Source: Contendibacter sp031732755 (GTDB taxonomy: Bacteria > Pseudomonadota > Gammaproteobacteria > Competibacterales > Competibacteraceae). From it: DNA of 64,000 nucleotides. This document shows, piece after piece, positions 25,546 through 33,742 of this stretch. The position numbers were made by a program, and so were the translations under genes. Location of the stretch: NCBI GenBank assembly GCA_031732755.1, contig JAVMKI010000051.1, forward strand, positions 1 to 64,000, written 5' to 3'. Every line of letters begins with the position of its first letter. Position 1 is the stretch's first letter. A model generated the notes under the pieces. It searched no databases, was not told the DNA's origin, and saw only the letters and a program-made list of their open reading frames with translations.

Positions 25546-26217
25546 ATGTCAGAAAAAAACCATTTACAAAATATTAAGGTATGGGACTTGCCGACCCGGT
25601 TGTTCCACTGGACGCTGGTGGCGCTCCTGATCACGCAATGGCTGACCGCCGAGGCCAGCAGCACCATGGACTGGCACGTCCGGGGCGGCTACGCCGTGCT
25701 GATGCTGGTGCTGTTTCGCCTGATCTGGGGATTCGTGGGCAGCGACACCGCGCGCTTCCGCGATTTCGTGCGCGGGCCAGGCGCGGCGCTGGAGTATGCC
25801 AGATCGCTGTTGCGTGGCGAGACGCCCTACTACCTGGGCCACAATCCGCTGGGCGCCTGGTCCATCATCGCGCTGCTCCTTTTGCTCTTGATCCAGGCGG
25901 GCACCGGCCTGTTCGCCAACGACGACATCATGACCGAGGGGCCGCTGTACGCCTGGGTGTCGAAGGGAACCAGCGACTGGTTGACGACAATCCACAAACT
26001 CAATTTCAATCTGCTGCTGCTTGTGATTGCCGTCCACCTCTCGGCGGTGCTGTTCTACCTGCTGGTCAAGGGCGAAAATCTGATCCACCCCATGCTGAAC
26101 GGCTGCAAACACCTTCCGCCCGAACTGGCCAGTCCCGCGCCACGCATCGTCAATCCATGGCGAGGACTGGCGGCGCTGGCCGTCGCGGTCGTGGCGGTTT
26201 GGCTGCTGGTGCGTTGA
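25546..26217 (+). CDS. Cytochrome b561-type diheme membrane protein
   Basis: A 223-residue cytochrome b (Ni/Fe-hydrogenase b-type/b561 family) that moves electrons between quinone and a periplasmic partner. It begins IKVWDLPTRLFHWTLVALL (heme His in FHW), with further His in WHVRGG, TTIHKLNFNLLLL and AVHLSAVLFYLL, and four or more helices plus a C-terminal helix (GLAALAVAVVAVWLLV). GAGG lies six bases before the ATG at 25546; the frame is open further upstream. It is convergent with cytochrome c', and such cytochrome b/c' pairing is known in purple bacteria. Confidence 0.88.
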   Translation: MSEKNHLQNIKVWDLPTRLFHWTLVALLITQWLTAEASSTMDWHVRGGYAVLMLVLFRLIWGFVGSDTARFRDFVRGPGAALEYARSLLRGETPYYLGHNPLGAWSIIALLLLLLIQAGTGLFANDDIMTEGPLYAWVSKGTSDWLTTIHKLNFNLLLLVIAVHLSAVLFYLLVKGENLIHPMLNGCKHLPPELASPAPRIVNPWRGLAALAVAVVAVWLLVR

Positions 26218-26233
26218 ACGGCGGCGGCAACGA

Positions 26234-26261
26234 AAAAGGCCATGCCGAAGCATGGCCTTTT
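26234..26261. terminator. Bidirectional terminator between cytochrome b and cytochrome c' genes
   Basis: A perfect 12-bp stem (AAAAGGCCATGC/GCATGGCCTTTT) with a CGAA loop has T-runs on both strands and lies between the two convergent genes. Confidence 0.85.
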
Positions 26262-26283
26262 GGTTCGAACGCCGACGGAGGCG

Positions 26284-26751
26284 TCAATCTTTTCTGAATT
26301 CCTTGTGGCAAGCCTTGCAGGTTTCGGCGGTTTTGCCGAACTGCGCTTTGATGTCCGCTTCCTTGCCGCCCTTGGCCACTTCCACCAGCTTGGCGGCTTC
26401 CTGCTGGAAATTAGTCATCTTGGTTTCGAACTCGCTCCATTTCGTCCAGATTTCCGGCTTGGCCTCGGTGTTTTTCACGACATCCGGCCCGGTGCCCTTC
26501 GCAAAGCCCTCGGGCGCCGCCTTGCTCATCATTTCGACATACTGAGCGTGACGGGCGACGGCGGCGGCGTCGAACGGCACCTCGCCCTTGATCATCGCGC
26601 CGATGGGCGCGAAGTTCCAACCAATAATCGTGTAGACGGATTTCCGATACTCGACTACATCCTGCGGCTTCGGATCGGCCGCGCTGGCAGCCGTCAGTAG
26701 GCCCATTCCCAAGATTCCGCCCGCCACAGCTATCGCCAACTGCTTGTTCAT
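26284..26751 (-). CDS. Cytochrome c' (class II c-type cytochrome)
   Basis: A 155-residue periplasmic heme protein. The signal peptide (AIAVAGGILGMGLLTAASA) is cleaved before ADPKPQDV. The mature four-helix bundle has the C-terminal heme site CKACH near residue 145, as in class II cytochromes, and KSVYTIIGWNFAPIGAMIKGE as helix A. Cytochromes c' bind NO and are linked to nitrosative-stress protection. GGGGG lies six bases before the ATG. Convergent with the cytochrome b gene. Confidence 0.95.
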   Translation of the reverse strand: MNKQLAIAVAGGILGMGLLTAASAADPKPQDVVEYRKSVYTIIGWNFAPIGAMIKGEVPFDAAAVARHAQYVEMMSKAAPEGFAKGTGPDVVKNTEAKPEIWTKWSEFETKMTNFQQEAAKLVEVAKGGKEADIKAQFGKTAETCKACHKEFRKD

Positions 26752-26845
26752 TGTTTACCCCCACCGTGACTCAACCATTCCGACATGAAAGACAATCGTG
26801 CCATAAGCCCGGTATTTTGCAAGGCCAAGCTGAAACCAGTCTGAA

Positions 26846-27187
26846 TCAATCCGCATGGACGCCCCAATGCAGCGCCAGCCAGACCGTTGGGGGATCCGCG
26901 CTGGTCCACTCGACCCGATGTCGGCAATGCGCCGGAATCCAGACGTAAGCGCCAGGCGTCAAGAGGCGCGTGGCGTCCTCATCGGCAAAGCGCAGCCCGG
27001 CCTGACCTTGCAACAGAATCACCCATTCATCGCCATTCTGATCATACCACTCGCCTGGCGCCGTGGCATGGCCGATGGAAACGATGCGCTCCAGTCGGCA
27101 GGCCTCGGTATTCAACAACGTATCGAATCGTTCGGCCAGCAACGTGGTCGGGATGTCGGCGAACAGATGGCCCACTTCAATCATCAT
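26846..27187 (-). CDS. Cupin-domain protein
   Basis: A 113-residue single cupin. Motif 1 is GEWYDQNGDEWVILLQGQAGLRF (Gly, then Asp/Glu metal-type residues) and motif 2 is PGAYVWIPAHCRHRVEWT, with His ligands. Small stand-alone cupins of this type bind metal and a small ligand; activity unknown. The ATG at 27187 has GGAG nine bases upstream; a GTG at 27202 is less likely. Divergent from the MaoC-Pta gene. Confidence 0.82.
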   Translation of the reverse strand: MMIEVGHLFADIPTTLLAERFDTLLNTEACRLERIVSIGHATAPGEWYDQNGDEWVILLQGQAGLRFADEDATRLLTPGAYVWIPAHCRHRVEWTSADPPTVWLALHWGVHAD

Positions 27188-27303
27188 GGGATCGCACTCC
27201 ACGTATCGTTCTCAATGGTGCAATACGGAACCGGCTACAATTCGAGGGGTGATCAACCTCTGAAAATTCACCCCGTGATGCCCGCTTCGGGAGGAATTGT
27301 CTC

Positions 27304-28695
27304 ATGCACGCCGATACCATCAGCAATCGCACCTTCGCCGAAATCGAGATCGGCGAAAAGGTCAGCCTGACCCGCACCCTGAAACCGCTGGACATCCAAC
27401 TATTCGCCACGCTGTCCGGCGACCTGAATCCCACTCACCTCGATGAAAAATTCGCCCGCCAGCATCACACCCAACTGGTCGGCCACAGCATGTGGGTGGC
27501 CAGTTTGCTCTCGGGCCTGTTCGGCTCCCAGTTGCCTGGGCCCGGCAGCATATTCGCCGCCCAGTCGTTCAATTACCCGCGGCCCGTGTATCTGAATGAC
27601 ACCCTCACCCTGACCGCCGAGGCGCGGGAGAAGCGCCCGGATCGTCGGATCGTGGTGTTCGCCTGCACCGCAACCAACCAGCGTGGCGAGACCGTGATGG
27701 AAGCGACGGTGGAAGTCATCACGCCAGTGGAGAAAATCGTCGCGCCGCGACCGGAGATGGCCTCGATGGCGATTCAGACCCATGACAAGTTCAACCGGCT
27801 GATCGACTATTGCGCCCCTCTACCCGACATCGTCACCGCCGTTGCCCATCCCTGCGACGAGCCCTCGCTCACCGCAGCGGTCGAGGCGGCGGAAGCCAGC
27901 CTGATCCTGCCGATCCTGGTCGGGCCGGCGGACAAGATTCGCGCCACGGCGGAGAAATATCAGTTCGATATCGGTCGCTTCGAGATCGTGGATGTTCCCC
28001 ACAGTCACGCCGCCGCCGCCAAGGCGGTGGAGCTGGTGCGCAACGGTCAGGCGGAAGTGCTGATGAAGGGTAGCCTGCACACCGACGAACTGATGCACGA
28101 GGCCATGCGTTCCGAGACCGGGATTCGCACCGAGCGCCGGGTCAGTCACGTGTTCTGCATGGATGTGCCGTCCTACCACAAACTGCTGCTAGTCACCGAC
28201 GCCGCGATCAACATCTACCCCGCGCTCGACGACAAGCGCGACATCTGCCAAAACGCCATCGACCTGGCCCAGATTCTGGGCATCGAAAAACCCAAGGTGG
28301 CGATTCTGTCGGCGGTGGAAACCATCAGTGTCAAGATCGCCTCGACCACCGAGGCCGCCGCGTTGTGCAAGATGGCCGACCGGGGGCAAATCACCGGCGG
28401 GCTGCTGGACGGGCCGCTGGCGATGGACAACGCCATCAGCAAGGTGGCGGCGGAGATCAAGGGCATCAAGTCCGAGGTGGCGGGCGATGCCGATATCCTG
28501 CTGGTGCCTGATCTAGAGGCTGGCAACATTCTGGCCAAACAGCTCACCTTTATGGCGCAGGCCGACGCCGCCGGCATCGTGCTGGGCGCGCGCGCGCCGA
28601 TCATCCTGACCAGCCGCGCCGACAACGTCCGCACCCGGCTGGCGTCCTGCGCGGTGGCGGTGCTGATCGCTCATACCCGGCGTGGGCGCCGGTAG
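27304..28695 (+). CDS. Bifunctional enoyl-CoA hydratase (MaoC) / phosphate acetyl-butyryltransferase
   Basis: A 463-residue fusion. Residues about 10-140 are a MaoC hot-dog hydratase (FATLSGDLNPTHLDEKFA holds the catalytic Asp/His; GHSMWVASLLSGLFG follows). About 155-460 form a Pta/Ptb-type phosphotransacylase (VLMKGSLHTDELMHEAMR, LLVTDAAINIYP, KVAILSAVETI, GPLAMDNAIS). It probably links acyl-CoA and acyl phosphate pools, as in short-chain acyl or polyhydroxyalkanoate metabolism; the substrate is not known. GGAGG precedes the ATG. The 3' end overlaps the convergent rluE by 25 bases. Confidence 0.92.
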   Translation: MHADTISNRTFAEIEIGEKVSLTRTLKPLDIQLFATLSGDLNPTHLDEKFARQHHTQLVGHSMWVASLLSGLFGSQLPGPGSIFAAQSFNYPRPVYLNDTLTLTAEAREKRPDRRIVVFACTATNQRGETVMEATVEVITPVEKIVAPRPEMASMAIQTHDKFNRLIDYCAPLPDIVTAVAHPCDEPSLTAAVEAAEASLILPILVGPADKIRATAEKYQFDIGRFEIVDVPHSHAAAAKAVELVRNGQAEVLMKGSLHTDELMHEAMRSETGIRTERRVSHVFCMDVPSYHKLLLVTDAAINIYPALDDKRDICQNAIDLAQILGIEKPKVAILSAVETISVKIASTTEAAALCKMADRGQITGGLLDGPLAMDNAISKVAAEIKGIKSEVAGDADILLVPDLEAGNILAKQLTFMAQADAAGIVLGARAPIILTSRADNVRTRLASCAVAVLIAHTRRGRR

Positions 28696-29276
28696 CCATC
28701 GGGATCGGGCTGACCGCCGCAGCGTGCCGGCGCGCTCACGGTCAGTTTCCGCCACTGGCCGGGCGCCAACCCCTCCAAAGTCCACTCACCGATTCGGTCC
28801 CGAATCAAGCGTAGGGTTGGATGGCCGACGGCGGCGGTCATCCGCCGTACTTGGCGGTTGCGGCCCTCGCACAGGGTGAGTTCCAACCAGGTAGTGGGAA
28901 TCGCCGCCCGATATCGAATCGGCGGATCGCGCGGCCACAACCCAGCCGGTTCCGCGATACGCCGAACGGTGGCGGGCCGGGTCGGCCCATCGTTCAACTC
29001 GACTCCGACGCGTAACCGCTTTAGAGCGGCTTCGTCGGGGATACCTTCCACCTGCGCCCAATAGGTCTTGGAATGCCGGTGGCGCGGATGACTAAGCCTG
29101 GCCTGCATCACGCCATCATCGGTCAGCGCCAGCAAGCCCTCGCTGTCCCGATCCAGCCGACCGGCGACGTACACGCCGGGGATGGTCAGGTACGCCGCCA
29201 GCGTGGGCCGACCAGCGGCATCGGTGAACTGACTGAGCACCCCATACGGTTTGTTGAACAAAATTAACCGCGCCAT
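28671..29276 (-). CDS. rluE: 23S rRNA pseudouridine synthase, RluE type
   Basis: A 201-residue RsuA/RluB/E/F family enzyme without an S4 domain, as in RluE (U2457 in E. coli). The catalytic Asp lies in VAGRLDRDSEGLLALTDDG near residue 39. Other family segments are LILFNKPYGVLSQF at the N-terminus and LTLCEGRNRQVRRMTAAVGHPTLRL near 135. It starts one base before the stop of the patatin gene on the same strand and is encoded upstream of no related gene. Confidence 0.92.
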   Translation of the reverse strand: MARLILFNKPYGVLSQFTDAAGRPTLAAYLTIPGVYVAGRLDRDSEGLLALTDDGVMQARLSHPRHRHSKTYWAQVEGIPDEAALKRLRVGVELNDGPTRPATVRRIAEPAGLWPRDPPIRYRAAIPTTWLELTLCEGRNRQVRRMTAAVGHPTLRLIRDRIGEWTLEGLAPGQWRKLTVSAPARCGGQPDPDGYRRPRRV

Positions 29277-31577
29277 TCAGAACAGCTTGCCCAGCATCAG
29301 GTACAGCGAGGCGTTGCTATCCTGGGAGACGCCAGCGCCCAGATAAAGCGGCCCCAGGGGAGTATCCGCGCCCAGAAACAGGCTACCGGACGGGATCAGC
29401 GAATCCGCGGTGACTTCGTCAAGATCATTCCAGGCCCCACCAACCTCCAGCGAGCCGCCGGCGTAGAGGGGAATGGTGAACGCCGCCGAAGCGTTGTCCA
29501 GACGATACATATAGATCAGTTCGCCCAGGGCGATGTATTCACCGGATACTTGACCGGACTGGTAACCCGACAAGTTCAGAAAACCGCCCAGCAGGAACAA
29601 ATTTTGCGGTCCGGGATCTCCAGACAATGTCCCAGCCAGCCGGAGGCGCGGGATGAGCGTGGATTTACCCCAGGTGTAGGGTTTGAGGGTGTCCAGGCTG
29701 ATGGTTTGCAGGTCTTGGTCGGCGCCCAGCGCGGTCAGCGCGCTGTAGTAACGGAGATTGACGAGATAACCCGAGGTCGGGAAATTGAGGCTGTCCAGCG
29801 TGTCCGCCGCCCAGCGGATCGAGTAGCCGCTGTCGTTGAAACTACCTTCGGAGCAAAGATAGGAACCCTCCTCTAGAGGGTCTTGACGACAGACCGAGTA
29901 GTTTTCGGGGAAAGAATAGGATTGGCCGATCCGCAGATCGTTGCTGCCGGCCCTGTAATGCAATCCCAGCGAGAACCGTCCCCAATGTTGCAGATTGCGA
30001 CCGACTTCCACGCCAGCCTGGAATTGGCGAACCCGGAACCGATTGGTGGTGCTTTGTCCTTGGGTATCGTTCTGCACATCGAGGTCGTACTGCTGGTAAC
30101 TCAGGTAAGGGTCAACGAAGTACTCCTGATCCGCGTCGAGCGGTTGGTAAAAGTCAGTCTCCAAATCGATATTGCCACCGATCTGAATAAAGTTGCGCCA
30201 CTCTCCACCCCGCGCATTGAGTTCCGACATCGTGTAGGCGGCGCTGATGTTGAACAGGGAATCTCCTTTCATGTTGGCGCCGAGGAAGAGTCCGAAATTG
30301 AGGGTGTTGGTGCCGATATACTGCTGCGCGGCTTCGACGACCAAACCGGTTTTGCCGTCCTCCTCGACCAGCGAGTAGTCAACCTGCTGGAAATCGCCCA
30401 TGCCGTAAATGATGTTGAGATTGCGATTGAGCGCCTGAGGATCGAGCCGGTCGCCTGGTTTGATGTGCAGTTGCTCCGCGATGACCTGGTCGGACAGACG
30501 GGTGTCGTTCTTGATCCGGATGAAGTCAATCACCGGACGATGATCCTCGGGTAGTTCCGGTCGCGCGGCCAGATAAGCCTGATAGGTGGTCGATGACACC
30601 GATAGCCGGCTCAGTTCGTTGCGTTTGGCCTGAGCTGCGGTATAACCGACACTCACGGCTTCCTGGGAACGTTCGAAGTCGATGCTGGAAATGTTCTTCA
30701 AATCCGGCGTGATCAGAATATCCTTGCGACCCAGGGTTTTGAGTTGCTCCTGAACGTTGCGCACGGTCAGAATGGTAGTGAGTTGCTCGGTGATGGACAG
30801 TACCGAGGTCAATTCACTGGCGGGCGCCAACGGAGCGCCCACATCCACCGCGATGATCACATCCGGGTGGCAGAGTGGCCGGGCCACGTCCACCGGCACA
30901 TTGTCCGAGACCCCCCCGTCTACCAGCAGCTTACCGTCCAGTTCCACTGGCGTTAGGGCGCTGGGGATGGACATGCTGGCGCGCATGGCTTTGGCCAGCG
31001 AACCCGATCGCAACACCACCGGCGCCCCGGTCACTAGGTCGGTCGCCACCGCCCGGTAAGGAATCCTGAGCTTGTCGAAGTCACGCACTTGGGCGGCTGG
31101 CAGCGATAGCTCTTCCAACAGCAGTAGTAAATTCTGCCCCTGTAACAGACCCTTGGGTAACCGCACCTGACCGTCCTTGATGCCGACCCCTTTGTCCGTC
31201 AGCAGAACGCGCTGTTCCTGCTTGGTGCGGAACGGCAGATCGGCGCGCGGCGGCCCATCGGTGAACGCCGCCGGCCAATCGATGCGTTGCACGGCCTCGT
31301 TCATCTGCTCGGCGGTCATCCCAGAGGCATATAACCCGCCGATGATGGAACCCATGCTGGTGCCGGCGACGCAGTCCACCGGAATATGCAGCTCCTCCAG
31401 CATCTTGAGTACGCCGATGTGGGCGATGCCACGCGCACCGCCGCCGCCCAGCACCAAGCCGATGCGAGGGCGACCCAAGGCGTCGGCGGCAACGCTGACG
31501 GTCGGTGGGCTGGCCAAAACCAGCAGGGACAGGATGAACAGTAAACCAGCTAGCAAATGTGTGCGGTGGCTGCGCAT
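29277..31577 (-). CDS. Patatin-like phospholipase with outer-membrane barrel (type Vd autotransporter, PlpD-like)
   Basis: A 766-residue secreted/outer-membrane lipase. Order: signal peptide (LLAGLLFILSLLVLASP), patatin domain with oxyanion loop GGGGARGIAHIGVL near residue 44, nucleophile in GTSMGSIIGG near 74 and dyad Asp in VDGGVSDNVP near 217, a POTRA-like linker (about 340-420), and a C-terminal 16-strand BamA/FhaC-type barrel ending YLMLGKLF. This matches Pseudomonas PlpD and the RssA-BamA fusions. The barrel end has the usual aromatic C-terminal residue for BAM recognition. Confidence 0.9.
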   Translation of the reverse strand: MRSHRTHLLAGLLFILSLLVLASPPTVSVAADALGRPRIGLVLGGGGARGIAHIGVLKMLEELHIPVDCVAGTSMGSIIGGLYASGMTAEQMNEAVQRIDWPAAFTDGPPRADLPFRTKQEQRVLLTDKGVGIKDGQVRLPKGLLQGQNLLLLLEELSLPAAQVRDFDKLRIPYRAVATDLVTGAPVVLRSGSLAKAMRASMSIPSALTPVELDGKLLVDGGVSDNVPVDVARPLCHPDVIIAVDVGAPLAPASELTSVLSITEQLTTILTVRNVQEQLKTLGRKDILITPDLKNISSIDFERSQEAVSVGYTAAQAKRNELSRLSVSSTTYQAYLAARPELPEDHRPVIDFIRIKNDTRLSDQVIAEQLHIKPGDRLDPQALNRNLNIIYGMGDFQQVDYSLVEEDGKTGLVVEAAQQYIGTNTLNFGLFLGANMKGDSLFNISAAYTMSELNARGGEWRNFIQIGGNIDLETDFYQPLDADQEYFVDPYLSYQQYDLDVQNDTQGQSTTNRFRVRQFQAGVEVGRNLQHWGRFSLGLHYRAGSNDLRIGQSYSFPENYSVCRQDPLEEGSYLCSEGSFNDSGYSIRWAADTLDSLNFPTSGYLVNLRYYSALTALGADQDLQTISLDTLKPYTWGKSTLIPRLRLAGTLSGDPGPQNLFLLGGFLNLSGYQSGQVSGEYIALGELIYMYRLDNASAAFTIPLYAGGSLEVGGAWNDLDEVTADSLIPSGSLFLGADTPLGPLYLGAGVSQDSNASLYLMLGKLF

Positions 31578-31708
31578 GGGAATGGGACCGACAGTGGTTA
31601 TCCGTGGAAGCGTTGAGTATTCAGCGGCAATTCAGAAAGTTTATGCCAGGATTGCTACCAAGATGCGATGGAAAAATTCCAGAAAGGCCGATACAGCGGG
31701 GTGATTCC

Positions 31709-32089
31709 ATGAGCGACAGACAGTCCGAACCCTTACCCAAGGACCCGGCGACCGCGGAACTTGAGGCGCGCGAACGGCGGGATTTCCTGCTAAGTTTAGG
31801 TAAGTGGTCGAAAGCGGTCATCGGTGGTGTTTTGCTGGGCGAAGCGCTGATTTCCGGACCGGAGGCGCAGGCGCAGGGCGGCGCGGGTATTTGGTACAAC
31901 TCCGGGCGCGGCTGGGGCGGGTGGATTCAACAGCCGTGGGGTTGGTACGATAGGCCGCGCTGGTATGACGGACCGCGTTGGTATAACGGGCCGTACTGGC
32001 GTCATCGACCGTACTGGCGTGGCCCTGACTGGTACGACCGACCCTGGTACAACGGGGGCGGCTGGTATAATGGCTGGTACAACCGCTGA
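31709..32089 (+). CDS. Tat-signal, Trp/Tyr-rich small protein; candidate cyclophane RiPP precursor
   Basis: A 126-residue protein. Residues 23-55 look like a Tat signal: RRDFLL, then a hydrophobic run (AVIGGVLLGEALI) and AQA cleavage near 55. The rest (57-126) is almost entirely W, Y, G, P, R, N and D. W-Y-N occurs five times (residues 62, 91, 113, 119 and 123) and W-Y-D three times (79, 85 and 108). Aromatic-x-Asn/Asp triads are the crosslink sites of three-residue cyclophane (triceptide/Grr-type) peptides, hence the call. The next gene, 8 bases downstream, encodes a SPASM-like Cys cluster. Alternative: a structural Gly/Tyr-rich envelope protein. Not a recognised family. Confidence 0.6.
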   Translation: MSDRQSEPLPKDPATAELEARERRDFLLSLGKWSKAVIGGVLLGEALISGPEAQAQGGAGIWYNSGRGWGGWIQQPWGWYDRPRWYDGPRWYNGPYWRHRPYWRGPDWYDRPWYNGGGWYNGWYNR

Positions 32090-32097
32090 CCTTGCTC

Positions 32098-32907
32098 ATG
32101 AATGACTTGATCTACGAAGTTCCCGTTGAACGGGTTTCAGCCAATCAGAGCCGGCGTCTGATCGTGCGCGCGCGTGATCCGGCGGCGCTGGTGGCCACTC
32201 TGGCGGATGATGAGGTACTCGACCGCACCGTCGGCGTGCGGTTGCTGTCCCTAGCCGCTGATTCCGAACCGTTGAACGCCTGGGCGCCGGGATTGCCGGT
32301 GGATTTGGCGATGACGGACCCCGACACCGAATTTCCCCTGCTGTACCGGCATGCTGAATTGCTCGATCACCACCCGGTGCGGGTGATCATCCCCGTTCGG
32401 CCCGGATTCGCCAAGGCGGTCAAGGTCGCGGTCTCGCTGCATTTTATCGTGTGGCTGGAGCCGGACCAGCCCGAACCCGCGCTGATCGAGGAACTGGTGG
32501 AGGTCATGGCATTCTATCTGCGCCAGCCGACCGTCGCCCAGCCGGTTGAATTTTTTCACAGTGTGCTGCTGGGTTTTTATCACGATGATCCAGCGCCCCT
32601 TTGGGAGGTGCTGGATACGGACCCGCGATATTTACGGATCGTTACCGACGACGGAACGGAATCGCTGCCAGGGCGATTGGCGGGTGCCGAGGATACGGCT
32701 GCCGTCGACGCTGACCTCGGCGATGGAATCACGCAAGTGCTGACCTCCGCGGAAGAATGCCGAAACTGCGAGTTTCTTGCCAGTTGCGGCGGCTACTTCA
32801 AATGGCCGCGCCGTGATTATGACTGCGTGGGAGTAAAGCGGCTGTTCGGTTTGCTGCGGGACGTCGCCGCCGAGCTGCGCCACGATCTCGACTCCGCTCC
32901 CTCCTAG
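32098..32907 (+). CDS. Protein with a SPASM-like four-Cys cluster but no radical-SAM motif
   Basis: A 269-residue protein with only four cysteines, all near the end: C221-x2-C224-x5-C230-x12-C243 in EECRNCEFLASCGGYFKWP and DYDCVGVKRLF. This pattern resembles the auxiliary 4Fe-4S (SPASM) region of peptide-modifying radical-SAM enzymes. No CxxxCxxC is present anywhere, and the N-terminal 200 residues (alternating strands and helices such as VRVIIPVRPGFAKAVKVAVS) are unrecognised, possibly a degenerate TIM barrel. It follows the W/Y-rich gene by eight bases with no separate ribosome site, so it is probably co-translated. A role in modifying or chaperoning that peptide is inferred. Confidence 0.6.
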   Translation: MNDLIYEVPVERVSANQSRRLIVRARDPAALVATLADDEVLDRTVGVRLLSLAADSEPLNAWAPGLPVDLAMTDPDTEFPLLYRHAELLDHHPVRVIIPVRPGFAKAVKVAVSLHFIVWLEPDQPEPALIEELVEVMAFYLRQPTVAQPVEFFHSVLLGFYHDDPAPLWEVLDTDPRYLRIVTDDGTESLPGRLAGAEDTAAVDADLGDGITQVLTSAEECRNCEFLASCGGYFKWPRRDYDCVGVKRLFGLLRDVAAELRHDLDSAPS

Positions 32908-32999
32908 CGAAACCCATGCCCGCCGGCGTTGATCCGGCGGAAGCCACTCTCAGCGGCTGGGCGGTTGGACGGTTGGACGGTCGATCTTGCGTGGCGATA

Positions 33000-33230
33000 C
33001 TATCTTTGCTGCTGATTCCGTCCGTAGATATTGCCGACCACCGCGCCGGCCGCGCCGCCGATCACCGCGCCGGTCCCGACGCTGCCGCCGCTCAAACCGC
33101 CGATGGCCGCGCCACCCAGCGCGCCGATGGCCGCCCCGCTCAACGTACTCTGCTCGGTGGGTGTCATGTTGGTGCAGCCGACGCTGAGGACGATCGCTGG
33201 AATTGCAACCCAATAACCGGTCTTTTTCAT
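33000..33230 (-). CDS. Glycine-zipper outer-membrane lipoprotein
   Basis: A 76-residue protein with a lipobox (VLSVGC) after a short hydrophobic stretch, giving a lipidated Cys near residue 19. A glycine-zipper region follows (GAAIGALGGAAIGGLSGGSV and GAVIGGAAGAVVGNIYG), then a polar end (RNQQQR). Such proteins insert into or line the outer membrane; the exact function is unknown. AGGGG precedes the ATG. First base lies 11 bases after the stop of the upstream secreted protein gene. Confidence 0.8.
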   Translation of the reverse strand: MKKTGYWVAIPAIVLSVGCTNMTPTEQSTLSGAAIGALGGAAIGGLSGGSVGTGAVIGGAAGAVVGNIYGRNQQQR

Positions 33231-33241
33231 CACGTATCCCC

Positions 33242-33697
33242 TTACTTCGCCTTGGCTGGGCCGACTTTGGGCACGACCATCTGGAACCAGATCACTTCGA
33301 TGATCGGTCGCTGCTGCTTGTCGGGATTGGCCTTGTAGTAGGCATCCACGGCTTCCACGATCTGTGGCGTGGTCATTCCGTCCAACGCCTTGATCAACTT
33401 GGGGACGGTGGTGCGATGTTTGGGATAGGGACCGCTCAACTGATATTCGACCATCGCCATGTCCAAGATGCCGAGCACGTAGGCGCCTCTCTCGGTAGCG
33501 GTCGCTTTTGACCAGTGCTCGCCGGTGGGTACCAGCCACTCCTGCTTCGCCGACGGTGCGGGCTGCGCCGGTTGGGATTCGGCGGGCTTGGCGGCGGGCG
33601 GTGCGGTTTCGGCCGCCTGGACCGCGGACCACCCAGCCAGGCCAGCGATCAGGCCGAACGAAAGTAGCGTTGTCGTGAAACGACGTTTTTTCAGCAT
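33242..33697 (-). CDS. Secreted protein of unknown function
   Basis: A 151-residue protein with a signal peptide (TTTLLSFGLIAGLAGWSAVQA), an Ala/Pro-rich linker (TAPPAAKPAESQPAQPAPSA) and a globular C-terminal domain of about 100 residues (GAYVLGILDMAMVEYQL, ALDGMTTPQIVEAVDAYY, PIIEVIWFQMVVP). The C-terminal helical pattern resembles Rap1a/Tai-like periplasmic proteins but lacks their Cys pair, so I do not assign it. AAGGAGG lies six bases before the ATG, predicting strong translation. Upstream of the glycine-zipper lipoprotein gene, probably the same transcript. Confidence 0.7.
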   Translation of the reverse strand: MLKKRRFTTTLLSFGLIAGLAGWSAVQAAETAPPAAKPAESQPAQPAPSAKQEWLVPTGEHWSKATATERGAYVLGILDMAMVEYQLSGPYPKHRTTVPKLIKALDGMTTPQIVEAVDAYYKANPDKQQRPIIEVIWFQMVVPKVGPAKAK

Positions 33698-33742
33698 GGA
33701 GATCCTCCTTGGGAGGGTGTGAAGTTCGGAAAAGAAGTGCCG

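Noticed and set aside
32920..32940. CCGCCGG/CCGGCGG hairpin after the SPASM-like gene as a terminator
   Set aside because: Good stem but no T-run on the plus strand.
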